Shown one piece after another: positions 48,405 through 60,600 of a DNA stretch of 64,000 nucleotides. The translations under genes and the position numbers were made by a program. Source of the DNA: Zhengitettix transpicula (Eukaryota; Arthropoda; Insecta; Orthoptera; Tetrigidae); assembly GCA_037074705.1 (NCBI GenBank), contig CM073595.1, positions 23,462,501 through 23,526,500 on the forward strand, written 5' to 3'. The first letter of the stretch is position 1; the number at the start of each line of letters is the position of its first letter. The notes under the pieces were generated by a model, which had not been told where the DNA came from, made no database searches, and saw nothing but the letters and a program-made list of their open reading frames with translations.

Positions 48405-49295
48405 TACAGTCCACCAATGTGTAATGAAAGGATTTTTTAAATAATTTCTTTAATATTTGTATTGTTGGCGTAATATTGAGGCCATATCATTGTAAGTAAC
48501 AGTCAGCGTGACGTACGAATTGTGGTGTGCTGGAGACTTAGTATTGTCGGTATATATTTGAGGTTGAAAGCTTGGAGAACACAACCAGTCACTGCTGGGT
48601 AATGGCCGATTATGGTCATGACGAGTCTGTTGTGGAAACAGTTCGTAACGGAACCGATCGAAGAGGGTCGCATTCAGCCTAGGATATTAAAAAACCAGTA
48701 AAATAAATTCGACAGATACGTGTGGGGAAAAACGGCTCTAGAACGAATGTTGGAGGCGTCTCCGGTGGTCAGTTGGCCGGAAATTTAGCAAAGTGAAACT
48801 AAAGTTGTGTGATGATTTAGGTTGTGAACGGTGAATGACCTGTTAAATAAAAGTTCTTTTAAATAACTAAGCTTTATATAAAAATTGCGTACCGCCAGAT
48901 TTATTTTAAATTCCATTAGGTTTCTTTAAATTTCTGCAGATTTCTCTTGGTTTCAAATTTCTTTAGTTTTGTTTTGTCAACATTTTCTTGTAAATTTAAT
49001 TATTATTTTTTGTTACCCTTTGGTTTTCATGTGATATGGTGATACTTTCAAATTAGTGTAACTATTAGTGGTCCATTAAGCGGCCTGAAGATTTAAGAAT
49101 TTCATTAAATGCTGTGGCAATTATTTAAAAGTTTATGTACAGAATCCAAATTAAATAGAAATTTGTACAAAATATTTTATCCTTAAAACTTATTAAAATT
49201 AATTTATATATCCCTTTAAGTATCCACATCGTGGTGGCATTGTTAATCCACCATTACAGTTATTGACATAATTTCGTTCAATTAAATTGATTATT

Positions 49296-49298
<3 letters not shown>
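48405..49298 (+). mobile_element. LTR-like unit 10 (most divergent)
   Basis: Starts after a short TA run without a clear TGTAAT and ends TTGATTATTACA before (TA)n (49299-49333). Weak family marks: CGCCAGATTTATTTT, TTAAGCGGCCTGAAG, ACATCGTGGTGGC. The start is approximate. Confidence 0.5.
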
Positions 49299-49333
<35 letters not shown>

Positions 49334-49336
<3 letters not shown>

Positions 49337-50932
49337 GTGAAACGTATGCTCAGTATTGAAATTTTAATTTGACATTAACTATTTTCTGATTATTTAATTA
49401 ATCAATTCATTAAAATATTTGTAAAATTGTTAATAAATTGGATACATAAACAGGAAACCAACAGTTTGAAGGGAAGAATTACATAATCATTGAGCATGAG
49501 TGATATAAAAATAGTTATGCTCTATCTCAAATAGAATTAAACATGCATATGTCCAATATAATATAAAGTAGATAAATTATCATTATAGTCGTTCTGAAAA
49601 TACTCATTACAAATATTCCTAAAACGTATAGTTGTAATTCCCCTTTGTTTATAAAATATTTTATGGAAACTTCAACGTTGATATATGTTATTAATGGACG
49701 TGTTCCAATGTCAATAGCTATATCACAGAGAATCGTATATATATAAAGATAAAATGTGTGTTGCATTCAGGTTGGGGTACTCAAATGTTGTGATGAACAG
49801 GTATACTGTGTACGCGCTGTTGTCAATAAAGCGCCTAATCCTGTGCTCAGAAGCTAAGAGCACTCGCATGGCCAGCTGGCTGCTTTGCAGTAGCGAATGT
49901 GACGCAAGGCCGGCAGTTTAATGTCTTCAATATTGAGACAGAAATTCTCACAGTTAAAAAACTATTAATATGTAGGTTCTTAAAATTAAAAATAATATTT
50001 CTTACTATATTAATTCATATGCTTTAATACATGGGCACTTATGAACCAGACGCCACTGGTATGGGAAAATATTCATAGAGGAAATGAAATCAAATACATA
50101 AATGTTTTTATAGGTGAATATATCATAAAAATTTTGTACATGATACTATTAACTTCAGTGTACAGACGATATAAGAGTTCATGAGAAAAAATTTTACGTG
50201 TTCGTTTTGTCTTGGTGTCATGAAATAGCTTAATAAATTAACTGTCAATTATATAAAACGTTGTTAGAGAAGTTTAATGAATTTTTTGTTCTCCAGAATT
50301 TTTTATAAATCTTGATTTCTTCATAAACACATCTGTATTCCTCAATTTATAACTTAATTAATATTATTGTTGCGTTCCATAAAATTCGAAGTCTTATGTT
50401 TGGTGAGTTATATGAAATTTTATAACATGGAAGTCAGGATGTAGGAATAGACGAAAACAGAGAAGAATAAACACAACGCACATCAATTGTACTTTTTAAT
50501 AACGAAAACATAAGAAAGTTTTAGTAAGGATTTCAGTCAGTATTCACTATTATAAAGGTCAAATTGTAAAATAGTATCTAGAATACGGTAATAAAAAACA
50601 ATTAGAAAGAACAGACGACAGAAACTGTTAAAAACCATAATGAAACTAATTGTGGAGATTTTCATAAAACACTGCATTAGACTACAGAGTTCTTGATGGG
50701 GTTCTATAAAAATAGTTAATATCTTAATACGCGTATAGTATCATAAAGAATTTTCTGCAGATTTTTCTCATTTATACTATAATAATTTTCCGACATCTTG
50801 TTTACTTCATATATTAGAGGTTCACTTACTCTTGTTTCTCGGGAATAATCCCATAGATGGCATTTCATATTTTAAATACATTCGTTTTCGACATATTTAT
50901 GATGTTCAAGAGTATTTTTGTAAATGAAAATG
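49334..50932. other. Intergenic next to the gene D 3' end; no gene seen
   Basis: AT-rich. GGCCGGCAGTTTAATG at about 49910 pairs with the dispersed repeat at 37130-37225. Confidence 0.4.
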
Positions 50933-51604
50933 TTACGAAATATCGCTAATATTTCGAGTCTTAATTACTTCCGAAATTTCTTTCAAATATCTGAGTATTT
51001 CTGAATTTTCCTGTTGCAGTTTTTCATTTTCGTCCTTTGCCTTTTGAACCTCTGCATATATCGACTCTAACGATACATCGGACAGTTTCATCTTTTGATT
51101 TTTCACAGCTACCGATACCAACCAATCTTTTACTTCCGTGCTAAATATTTCCGGACCCTCTTTTCGTCCGGGATAAATCAGTAATTCGTTCGGCACCATC
51201 CGGTTCTTCACCCGTTTGTACAGAAAGTTCTGGCGAAGAAACCTGCCGATGAGTTTATTGTTGACTGCGAGTTCTAGGAGACATATGTAGTTAACAAGAC
51301 TCTTGAGTCTTTCTTGCAAACCTTGCGTCTCAAGATCGGAGATGTCGCTGACAGCAAGACCAACGAGGAGGTTCATGAGGACAATGCTGCCGAATATGAC
51401 GAAAATGGTGAAGAGCAAGCGGCTTGCCCACAGAACTGAAGCATCCTGTTCAGCCATCAAATCATGGTAATCAAACTCGCCAACCATTAACACCAAAGTC
51501 TTTAGGAGTGAGTTCCATGGATTCTCGAATGGTTCTTTCGCTTGGAATTGGATCATGAACGCTAGCGAGAAGCCGAACATGAGGAATATAAAAGTCAGGA
51601 GAAC
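50933..51604 (-). CDS. Gene D last exon: S5, pore, S6, coiled coil
   Basis: The acceptor is TTTTTGCAG/GTTCTC, phase 0. It encodes S5 (FIFLMFGFSLAFMIQF), the pore with FENPW and MVGEFDYHDLM, S6, the LETQGLQERL post-S6 helix, IYPGRKEGPE, and a charged heptad-patterned tail of about 45 residues (VSLESIYAEVQKAKDENEKL and onward). The tail is longer than in A or C. No obvious poly(A) signal was identified just beyond the stop. Confidence 0.9.
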   Translation of the reverse strand, partial: VLLTFIFLMFGFSLAFMIQFQAKEPFENPWNSLLKTLVLMVGEFDYHDLMAEQDASVLWASRLLFTIFVIFGSIVLMNLLVGLAVSDISDLETQGLQERLKSLVNYICLLELAVNNKLIGRFLRQNFLYKRVKNRMVPNELLIYPGRKEGPEIFSTEVKDWLVSVAVKNQKMKLSDVSLESIYAEVQKAKDENEKLQQENSEILRYLKEISEVIKTRNISDIS

Positions 51605-54600
51605 CTGCAAAAATAAACTCATGATTAGTGACTGAATCATTATGGACAATCTTGTTCAATTTGAGATAAGGTGTAAAGAAAATACTGCGTTAAAGAGAAC
51701 ACCATCTGAAAGCTAAATCCTGTTACATGTTATTGAATTTGACCTGTTTCCAGTTTTATGGGGATGTATCATTGTCCTGACTAGTATTATGGATGTTTCA
51801 GTCGCAGATTATTATATATTAAATGTATTGTAATCTTACGAACAGCTTCAAAGTTATTCATTTCCATTGATTCTTTTTTCTTCTTTCGTTTGCTTTACGT
51901 ATTTACATACGCACTATTTTTAAATTATAACCCGACATAATCAACATTTAAGTTATTATTTGATCAAATATTAAGTATTGAAAATCTCTCAAGGTTAAGT
52001 AAAGGTTGAAACCGTTAAAAAACAACGAAAATGTATTTACTATAGACATGCCTTCACATCTCTCTGGTTTTTTTAACTATGGTTCCCACATCATGCCGAG
52101 GCACCTCAGCCTTTTTTGAGAGGTGTATGTTCTGGGGTCGCAGACCTTGGGCATACGGTAAGAGTTGTCCGCTATTCCTATTGGAATAGTCGGCCAGCTG
52201 CCTCCTAAACAGGTCAAGGCACGGCGAGGGAAAGCTGCGACCACAGCTAACCCCTCTCACGCCATCAGAAGGGAGTTGGACAAGTACCAAATGCCCGACC
52301 TACCTGATGAAGGTTTTTCTAGGGTTCTCCCTGCTTCACTTTTATGCGAATTGCCAGGTACGATCCTTAAACCTTAGCCCGGGGGCCCTAGTTAACCCTT
52401 GGCTACATTCCTCTACCCTTCCGAATCCCCCCTTTCTAATCCCTTTCCTATGCTATAAGAGGGGAGTTGCCACTATGTTGATTACCCTATATATAGCATG
52501 TCTACACCATAGATATGTGGATGAAATAAGCATAAATGGTAATAAATATTGGCAATTGCAAACAATTTGTCTCGAACAGACGACTATACAGTTTCAAACA
52601 ACTAGAAGGTAGACACAAGTTCGCATGTTGAATTTTCACCACTGAAATGTATTTCCTTTACCAAGTGATACATTTTGAAAAATTTAATTTTTTTATTTAA
52701 TAGGCAAGTGTGTTGTAATATTAAACATCAATATAAAATATAACATTTTTGATATTATTCTTTACATAACATAACAATTGTTATATCTATATAATAAAAA
52801 AGGATGTATATTTGTATGTATGTATGTATGTATGTATTTACGTTGTTCTTTATACAAATTTTATCGCGTGGACAGAATGCAACAAAACTTGGTATACGTA
52901 TTCTGCCAAAATCGAGAACCGGTACTGTGGGGGTGACAAACCCATAGCATAAAGTTGGAAAGAATTATAATTAAAAACCGTGATCATTAAATATTAAATT
53001 ACTGCGCCCCCAAGAGACAATGACGTCACGCGAGAGAGAGACGTTACTACGCAACGAACAAAGGAAATATTTCCTTTATTAGGAATGAAATAAAGCAGAA
53101 ATATGTTCTTTAAATAAAAAGTATAATTTTATACAGCAATACTCCATCGAATGGTAATAAAGAAGAATACTAATTACTTTATCATCCTTGCGGAAAATGT
53201 AAGTAAATTTTCGCGCTATATTAGTTGTGAGTCTAGCTAACAATTTCATCAATGTAATATTTCGTAATGTATGAAGACTGAGTGACAATTGACAATTATA
53301 TCCTGAAATACTCAAGGAATATATTTAAGTATTCAATTAAATACTTTTTCGAGTTTATATAAATAAGTACACGAGCAACGCCGGGCACCCAGCTAGTTGT
53401 AGATATAAAAAAGAAAAAAATAGGTGTTATTAAACATATTACGAAAATATAAACAAGAATTATTCAGTGAACTAATGTTATACACACAATATATATGTCA
53501 AAATGTTAATGGAACATTATTTATAATTTTTGGCATAAAAAGTGTTCCGGTAAGAGGTGTTTGATTATAAAACACAATAAAGCTATTTGTTCTATTATAT
53601 TCTTACACTGCTCCCCTGTTTTACTTTCGTGTTATTGATCCGTGTACCGGTTCTCTCGAGACAAACATCATTCAATCCCAAAAACTATTTTATTATACGT
53701 AAATGTTATCTTTATATGCCGCGGTACAAAACCTAGAAAAATTATACTTTTCTACAAAATATTTAATTTAATTTAGACTGATTTATTTTTTATTGTGTTA
53801 ATACTTTATTTCTAGGGTTTTCACCAGTGTAAATTAAAATATTTCCGAAACTTTCGGAAATTTTGAATAATATACATAAAACATATTAACACAATCATAT
53901 GCATAAAATAATATATATTACATTTTTCTCATTATTCTAACGTTCAATTCAATATTATGATTATACGTTCCTGAAATTCTTCCAAAAATTACTTACCTTA
54001 CTGTATTTACGTAAGACAGAAACGTATCTTACTGAAAAACTCAAAATTTAAATAGTATTACGAAGGAATAAATATTTTCCTGTGGACGAATAGTGTTTGC
54101 TCTGTATGTGTTGTTTACCTGGTTACTTTTATAAGCCAATAAGACTAGAATACAACCTGCGTAGCAAATATGTATGGATTGTTGCAACCAGGAATGGACG
54201 CTCCATGTTTCTGACAGTTACTATACATTTACGTACATTGTGGAGTTCGTACTGGTTGCTCCGAACAACAGTAAAATATACAAGTCAATGCTAGAGTCAA
54301 TTCTTTATCAGACTATGGGTGACTTGAAATTGAATTTGTACCTTGAATACTTTGTTGGCGACCTTGTAGAACATAAGCACGTAGTAGCCGTAAAACGGAG
54401 ACTTCGACAGAAGGAACATCAGCTCTGTCCACGCGAGGAGTATGGCGGCCGTGTTGACATGTCTAAGCCACTTGGTGTCCTTGTCTTCAGGAGAAGCGGT
54501 CGCTCCTATGTAGCTGAGACTGAAACATGCCCACTTCAGTAGAGTCTCGAAGCTCTTCAAGTACATCTTCGGCAACTGAGCCATCTGAACGATTTCCTAG

Positions 54601-57600
54601 AAAAAACCTACGGCTGAACTGGTAGTGGCAATAAATTTCGCATTAATATAATACAGATATCTCCATTTCGCCTATATAACGTAGGCAGATAGAAACATCG
54701 AAATCGACATTGTAAGTACAAATAAATTGTTTCACAAGTAACACTATATATGTATATATACTGTAATACTAATTAGAGGCAATTAGAGATTTAATAATTG
54801 GAAATTTTTTGTAAATTGTTATCGGCGAGATCATAAACACAACAATGTACAGGCGGGCTTTGTCGTGCCGAACTACGGGGTTTACAGGAGGCAGTCGCGG
54901 GCAGATTTTAATCGAGTGTAGAGTGGCAGGCAAGACTTCATTAAGAGTGGTGTGGCACACAGAATTTCATCGAGTAAAGTTTGGACATAGAATTCGATCA
55001 AGTAAAGGTCACAGGAAAGTGTTCAATAAGTAAAGCCACAGTTTCAACAAGTAAAGACTGTTACAAAATTTCATCGAGAAGGAGTTGATAACATTCTGAT
55101 TGACCGTTAATCAGAACGAGAACTACAATATTTGCTGGAGAGGGAGAGAGTCTTAATGCAGAGGTCCACAGGTGTTATACAGAGCAATCGTTCCAGTTGA
55201 TAGATACAAGAGTTTTTGGACCGTATTTTTGAGACAAAAATTAAATTCTGTGAATAGTGTATAGTGTGTCAAAGAGCCCAAACGAATGCCTGGTACCAGT
55301 AAAGAAAACTGTAAGTAGAGAGAGAAATTTTATAAACTTTATTGTAAAGGTTAAATAAGGATCAAATCGTCAGATTTCGGATTCACGGTCATTTTATTGT
55401 TTAATTCTAATGTTGTAAATTTTGATTGTTAATTTGAATGTAAAAAAAGGTTGCTTCTTTATTTAAAAGGCCCAAATAAACGACCCTGAGATGAGAGTAG
55501 ATAAAATTTGTAAAATAGTAAGAAGACGAATGTAAATAAATCACATGAAGAAATTTTGTTATTTTACTTTGAATAAATTAATTGTTTTGTGAAGTTTAAA
55601 TTTTGTAAATTATTCAACATCCTTTAATTTTAAATTTTAATCAAATAAATTCATCCGTTAACTACCCATTGATTTTACTTAATTTCTTTTTAAATGTTAC
55701 ATTTTGGCGTGCCAACGAGAGGCAAATTAATTGTTTTATTTAATTAATGAAATTTGGGTATTACATAAAATGGCGTCATCAACGCGTGGCCAAACATTTA
55801 ATTAATTAATTACTGTTGTTTATTGCATTATATATTCTTTTATTTAATTCGATATTAGCAAGGATTGAGAGTTTGGCAAGTTGAAATTTGTCCAGGTGCC
55901 ATCGTGGTGGAGACATAATCCCTGCAGTCTGGACATAAGCACGTAGGTGCGTTACCTGTAGTGTCGCACCCGTGGGAAAGCGACATCTAGAAATCAAAAA
56001 TTAAATGAACGCGTGACTGCCTGGACAAATAACATTTCTTGGTCTAGGAAATACCTAAAATGGTCGAGAATATCGAGATTTTTCCACGCAGCGAAGGGGC
56101 TGTGAGGAGATTACGGCGGGATTCGTCAACGAACCGTCGCCAGGGTCGGACGAAAAGCTAGAACGTCGATCGCCTGAACCAGAGAAGTCTTGAGCGAAGA
56201 GTACGGCGAGTACGGATGCAACGACGGTCACAATGCACGCAAGGTAACTGCCAAAGTGTCTCAATCCTTGACACGCCTAGGGAGGTATCTATGGTGAACC
56301 TGAGAATTAAGGATCTGATTGTTGTTCTGGCTAGCCTTCCCGTATAATTGATACAAATTTGTCTATGTTCAAATTCATAGTAATTAATAAATGCTTTTAA
56401 ATGCTACCTTGATTTTTTAAAATCAATTGTAACCCCCACCCCGTTACAGTCCAAGTGAGATGAGCTATCTATGCAAAGTCTGTAGTTTAAATAGAAATTG
56501 TAAGTATAAATTATTTCACATTTGAATTTAACATCTGAAGTTGAATTAACTTACGTAATTTTGAAATAAATTTTTTAAGTTTAAAAAACAATAGATTTGA
56601 TCTAAAATAATAATATAACTCTACTAATAAATTGTGTAGAGATACTGACTAGGAAAATGTTCTGTGTGAACAATTGTTTTATCATTTTTTTAAACATCTG
56701 GATGAGTGAAATAGCCTTTAAGCCTTAATATTTGCAAGATGTATTGACCGTGTGTAAACGTTCAGAGCTGCTCAGAAGTTTCTGAAGTAAAATATATTAG
56801 ATTGTATGAATACCTGCAAAACGTAGAGACCCAACGATATGAAGACGACTAATCGGCAGCCGTCGACACTTAAACCTTTGAGAGACTCGTTCTCTACGTA
56901 GTAGATCAAGCACACCAATGTGCTAAATGAGAGCACAAAAAGTAGGAAAAAGGCGAAGAAAGTGAAGTATATTAGGTCCAATTTCTTCCATTTCATCTGC
57001 AAGAAGCTCTGCACCAGAGGATGAAGCAGTAGCGACGACAGACCGTGTTCAACGAGTTCAGACAAAATCTATGAGGAAGAATATGTTGAAATCACAAATG
57101 GTAATTTTCAACCTATATTATAAGCTAAGTTCCGATCCAGTCAAAATTTAAATAATATGCTAATTTTTATTTCCTTACAGTTACTCTTAAATTGAGAATG
57201 AACGTAGGAAAAGAGGTTGGTACTACCTTCATCTGAGGCCCTTCTCCGAGGCTGTGAGGCAATAGAACGTTGAAGTTGGCTACGACGACGCACCGCGGGT
57301 CATTCACGTCGAGGCCGTTGCTGGAGACACAGTTGTCCAGTGTTCCGAGGAGCAGTTCCGTGGGCCGAGGGACATGCTTCAGCAGCTCCTTGAGTGGCGT
57401 GCTATTCGTGTTTTTGGTATGCGCATTTATGTTCGCTCCTCTCTGCAGCAGCATGACGATGCTGTCGCGATTGCCGTTCCTACAGGCCAGGTGCAGAGCT
57501 GTGAACCCATCAGCGTTCGTCACGTCCAGAGTTTCCAGACAGCCGTCCAGGATAGCGCAGATCACCTCGTGGTGATTCCCCGAAGCGGCCAGGTGCAGTG

Positions 57601-60600
57601 CCGTGGCTTGGCGATGGTACGTCGACTTCGTCTTCAAGAGGGCGTTGCAGCCCACGGACAGCAAGACCTGAAAACGGGCACTACACATGAACATGATACG
57701 GCAACGCTGATCGAAATTAACCATCGGTTATGTTGACTTCAAGTATCAAACTGTGTGCAAGACCTACAAATAAGAATGTCCGAACTTTAAAATGCGACTA
57801 AATGAAAATGACACGTGATACTTACGGGTACGACAGCGATTAAAACCACGACGTTTCGACGACCTCAAGCTGCTTCGTCATAACGATAGTAAAAATTATA
57901 GGATCCGACAGATTCTTTCCCTACATTCCAAATTTCTGATGGACGCCCCAAGATCAATTAACTGGCATTGTGAATGCCACTAGAAACTCATTGTACCTCA
58001 AAGCAAGAAATTAGACACCAATGTCGGTCCTTTTGTACATTTTATATTTGAACATAAAAGTAACCGGCATCTACATTTTTGTAGGAATATTTTCACCCCT
58101 TACCCCACCCCTATGTCGATATCGACAGAACTTGGCATGGTGACTGTCGGTATTCAACTCAGCGAACACCCCATCCAAAATCTGTGGATTCGACACATTA
58201 TTTGCTCCACGCTTTTAAGAATGTTTGCGGAACATACACGCACATCCATTTTATTTCATGGATTCTTATTTTATTTTTCGTTCTTGTGATCTGTAATACA
58301 AATTACTATTGTCTATTCAAATCTTTCGTTTTTTATATACAATTATATTGAACCGTTCTCCCTTAATTTCCGCCTTAAATTTAAATAACATTTACCGGGA
58401 AGTTTATATTTATTATAATTACAATTGCAATGAATTCCTGGATTTTATTATTGTATGTTTTAGTCATTCGTACATAGTAATCTTGAAAACATCACCGTGG
58501 ATGGAAATAATAAAGTCGTATTACCAAAATCCGTGTGACCGTATGGCAGAAATTTCGTGCTTAGTGGCCAGAAGTGGCAAGTGTTGTCACGAACAGTGTT
58601 TTCTTCCAATAGGACGGTGCCACACGTCACGCAGCGCTCGATATTATCGCAATGGTACAATGGTTATTTCACCAGTATGGTGAGTGAACTGGCCTCTGTG
58701 GATTTCTTTGTTAGTGGTTGTGTGAAATCTTTGTTTTATAGAAATAACCGTGACCTTCAACATAACATCACATCTTTGCCAATTTATCCACGTTATATGT
58801 GATTATTAAAAAACAGTTCAACAAAAAACAGAAAGAACAGTTCATTTATGTTATTATTTAAAAACGAATGTCGATTATTAGTATTTAATATAATAAGGAC
58901 TTGAAATTTTAATTGTGATTAGTTTCAAAGTTCTAACCCTCTTATTGGTAGACTCAACATATAAAAAGTTGTAATTATCTTGAAGGATTAGGTATAATAT
59001 AATGGCTCCGGTTATAGCTGTAAGGTACGTTACCCGAACGCAGTCCGCAGATCCGTGCAAAGCTGCGTAGTGCAACGGCGTCATTCCGTTCTCAACGTCC
59101 TGGCGGTCCACAAGCGCGCGGTCCGTGTGCTGCAGCAGAAGCCCCAGCACGGAAGCGTGGCCACTCTCCGCCGCCAAGTGCAGCAGGGTTAAGCCATTAA
59201 CCATCGTCAGGTCCGCATTAGCGCCCGCGGAGATAAGCGCCGCGACGACTTCCACATTTCCGCTCTGCAGCGAATACCCCAAAGGTGTCGCACCGCTCTT
59301 GTTCGCCTGGTCCAGCAACTGGTACTACGCAAAATACAGTCACGTGTGTGGAAACTAACTTTTGGAATACTCTCTAATATTTAATAAAAGTTTTTATCAT
59401 TGATTTTCAAACACGTGGCCTCGTTAATTTTTTAATAAATATGTATATAATTAATAAATAATGATTTTGGAAAAAGGATGCGCTCTATTAAGGAATGTTC
59501 AACTAGACGACCAATTTTACTCTTACTTGTATAACATTATAACTATTAAATTAAAACTTAAAAGGATTAGATTGTGTATGTTATTGTATTTTATATAGAA
59601 ATATTAAAGTTTTATGGAATTAATCAAACCTTAAACTTCTGACTCTCCACCTTGATGTCTCCCTGACGGCGATGACTTCTTTCAGCAGAATAATTCTCCG
59701 TGTCAGAATGTCAGAAATGTGCTACAGTGGTCTGAAGAACTCGACAGTGAAGTCACGTTGATGTATTCGTTACCAAATGGGACTGATCTCAATCCGATGG
59801 AACACATCTGGGACGCCATCGATTCCCATAAACTATCGACCCATAATTTAAGGAAATGGCATGATCAATATGTCCGGAAACCTACCAAGCACTAATCAAA
59901 TTCATGCCACGACGAATCTCTGCTTTATTGTACTCCAAATGTTGGCCAACACGCTATTAAGCAGTTTTGGTTCATGAGTGCGGTCTGAATCTCCTCTTAC
60001 CACTTTTATCTCGTCGAGGTTGAGGAGTTCGAGCACGACGAGCGGGTCGCCGCTGAGCGCCGCCAGGTGCAGGACGGAGGTGGCGTTGGGCAGGCGCAGG
60101 GAGACGTCGGCTCCGGACTCGAGCAGCACCTTGACGCCGGGCAGCCATCCGCACAGCGCCCCACAGTGCAGCGCCGTGCGTTCTTCCGCGTCCTTGGCGT
60201 TCGCCACGTTACTGTCCGAGAAGTACAGCAGGAGGTTCTTGAGAGCATCCAGGCGCCGCAGCCTCACAGCCACATGGGCCGGAGTCTCGCCATCGCAGTT
60301 CAGAGCTTCCGGAGAAGCCGCGTGATCCGCCAATAGGCACAAGGCATCTTCGTCGCCCACGTGAACGGCGGCGTGTAGCGCCGTTGTGCGGATGAGGTGC
60401 CCCTGTCCCCGCACCGTCAAGATCGGCGATGCGCCGTGACTCACAAGAATTTTCAGCACCGCAGCCACTCTATGAATAGAAGATACTTCGATTTCGGGGG
60501 AAGCAAACTTACAAAAACGTGAAACAATGTTTCTCTTTCTGAAATTACTCGGTAATGATCTTTAATCGAATCAAAGTGGCTACCTGCAGGTCTCCTCCAC

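Noticed and set aside
44141..49298. CRISPR-like or satellite array
   Set aside because: The units are about 1 kb, non-identical, in both orientations and with LTR-type ends, so neither fits.
54174..54542. 122-codon plus-strand frame
   Set aside because: Antisense of gene D's S3-S4 exon, which has clear splice sites and family motifs.
57270..57736. Plus-strand frames of 100-120 codons
   Set aside because: Antisense shadows of gene D's ankyrin exon.
59978..60336. Plus-strand and extra minus-strand frames of 60-115 codons
   Set aside because: GC-rich shadows of gene D's four-repeat ankyrin exon.
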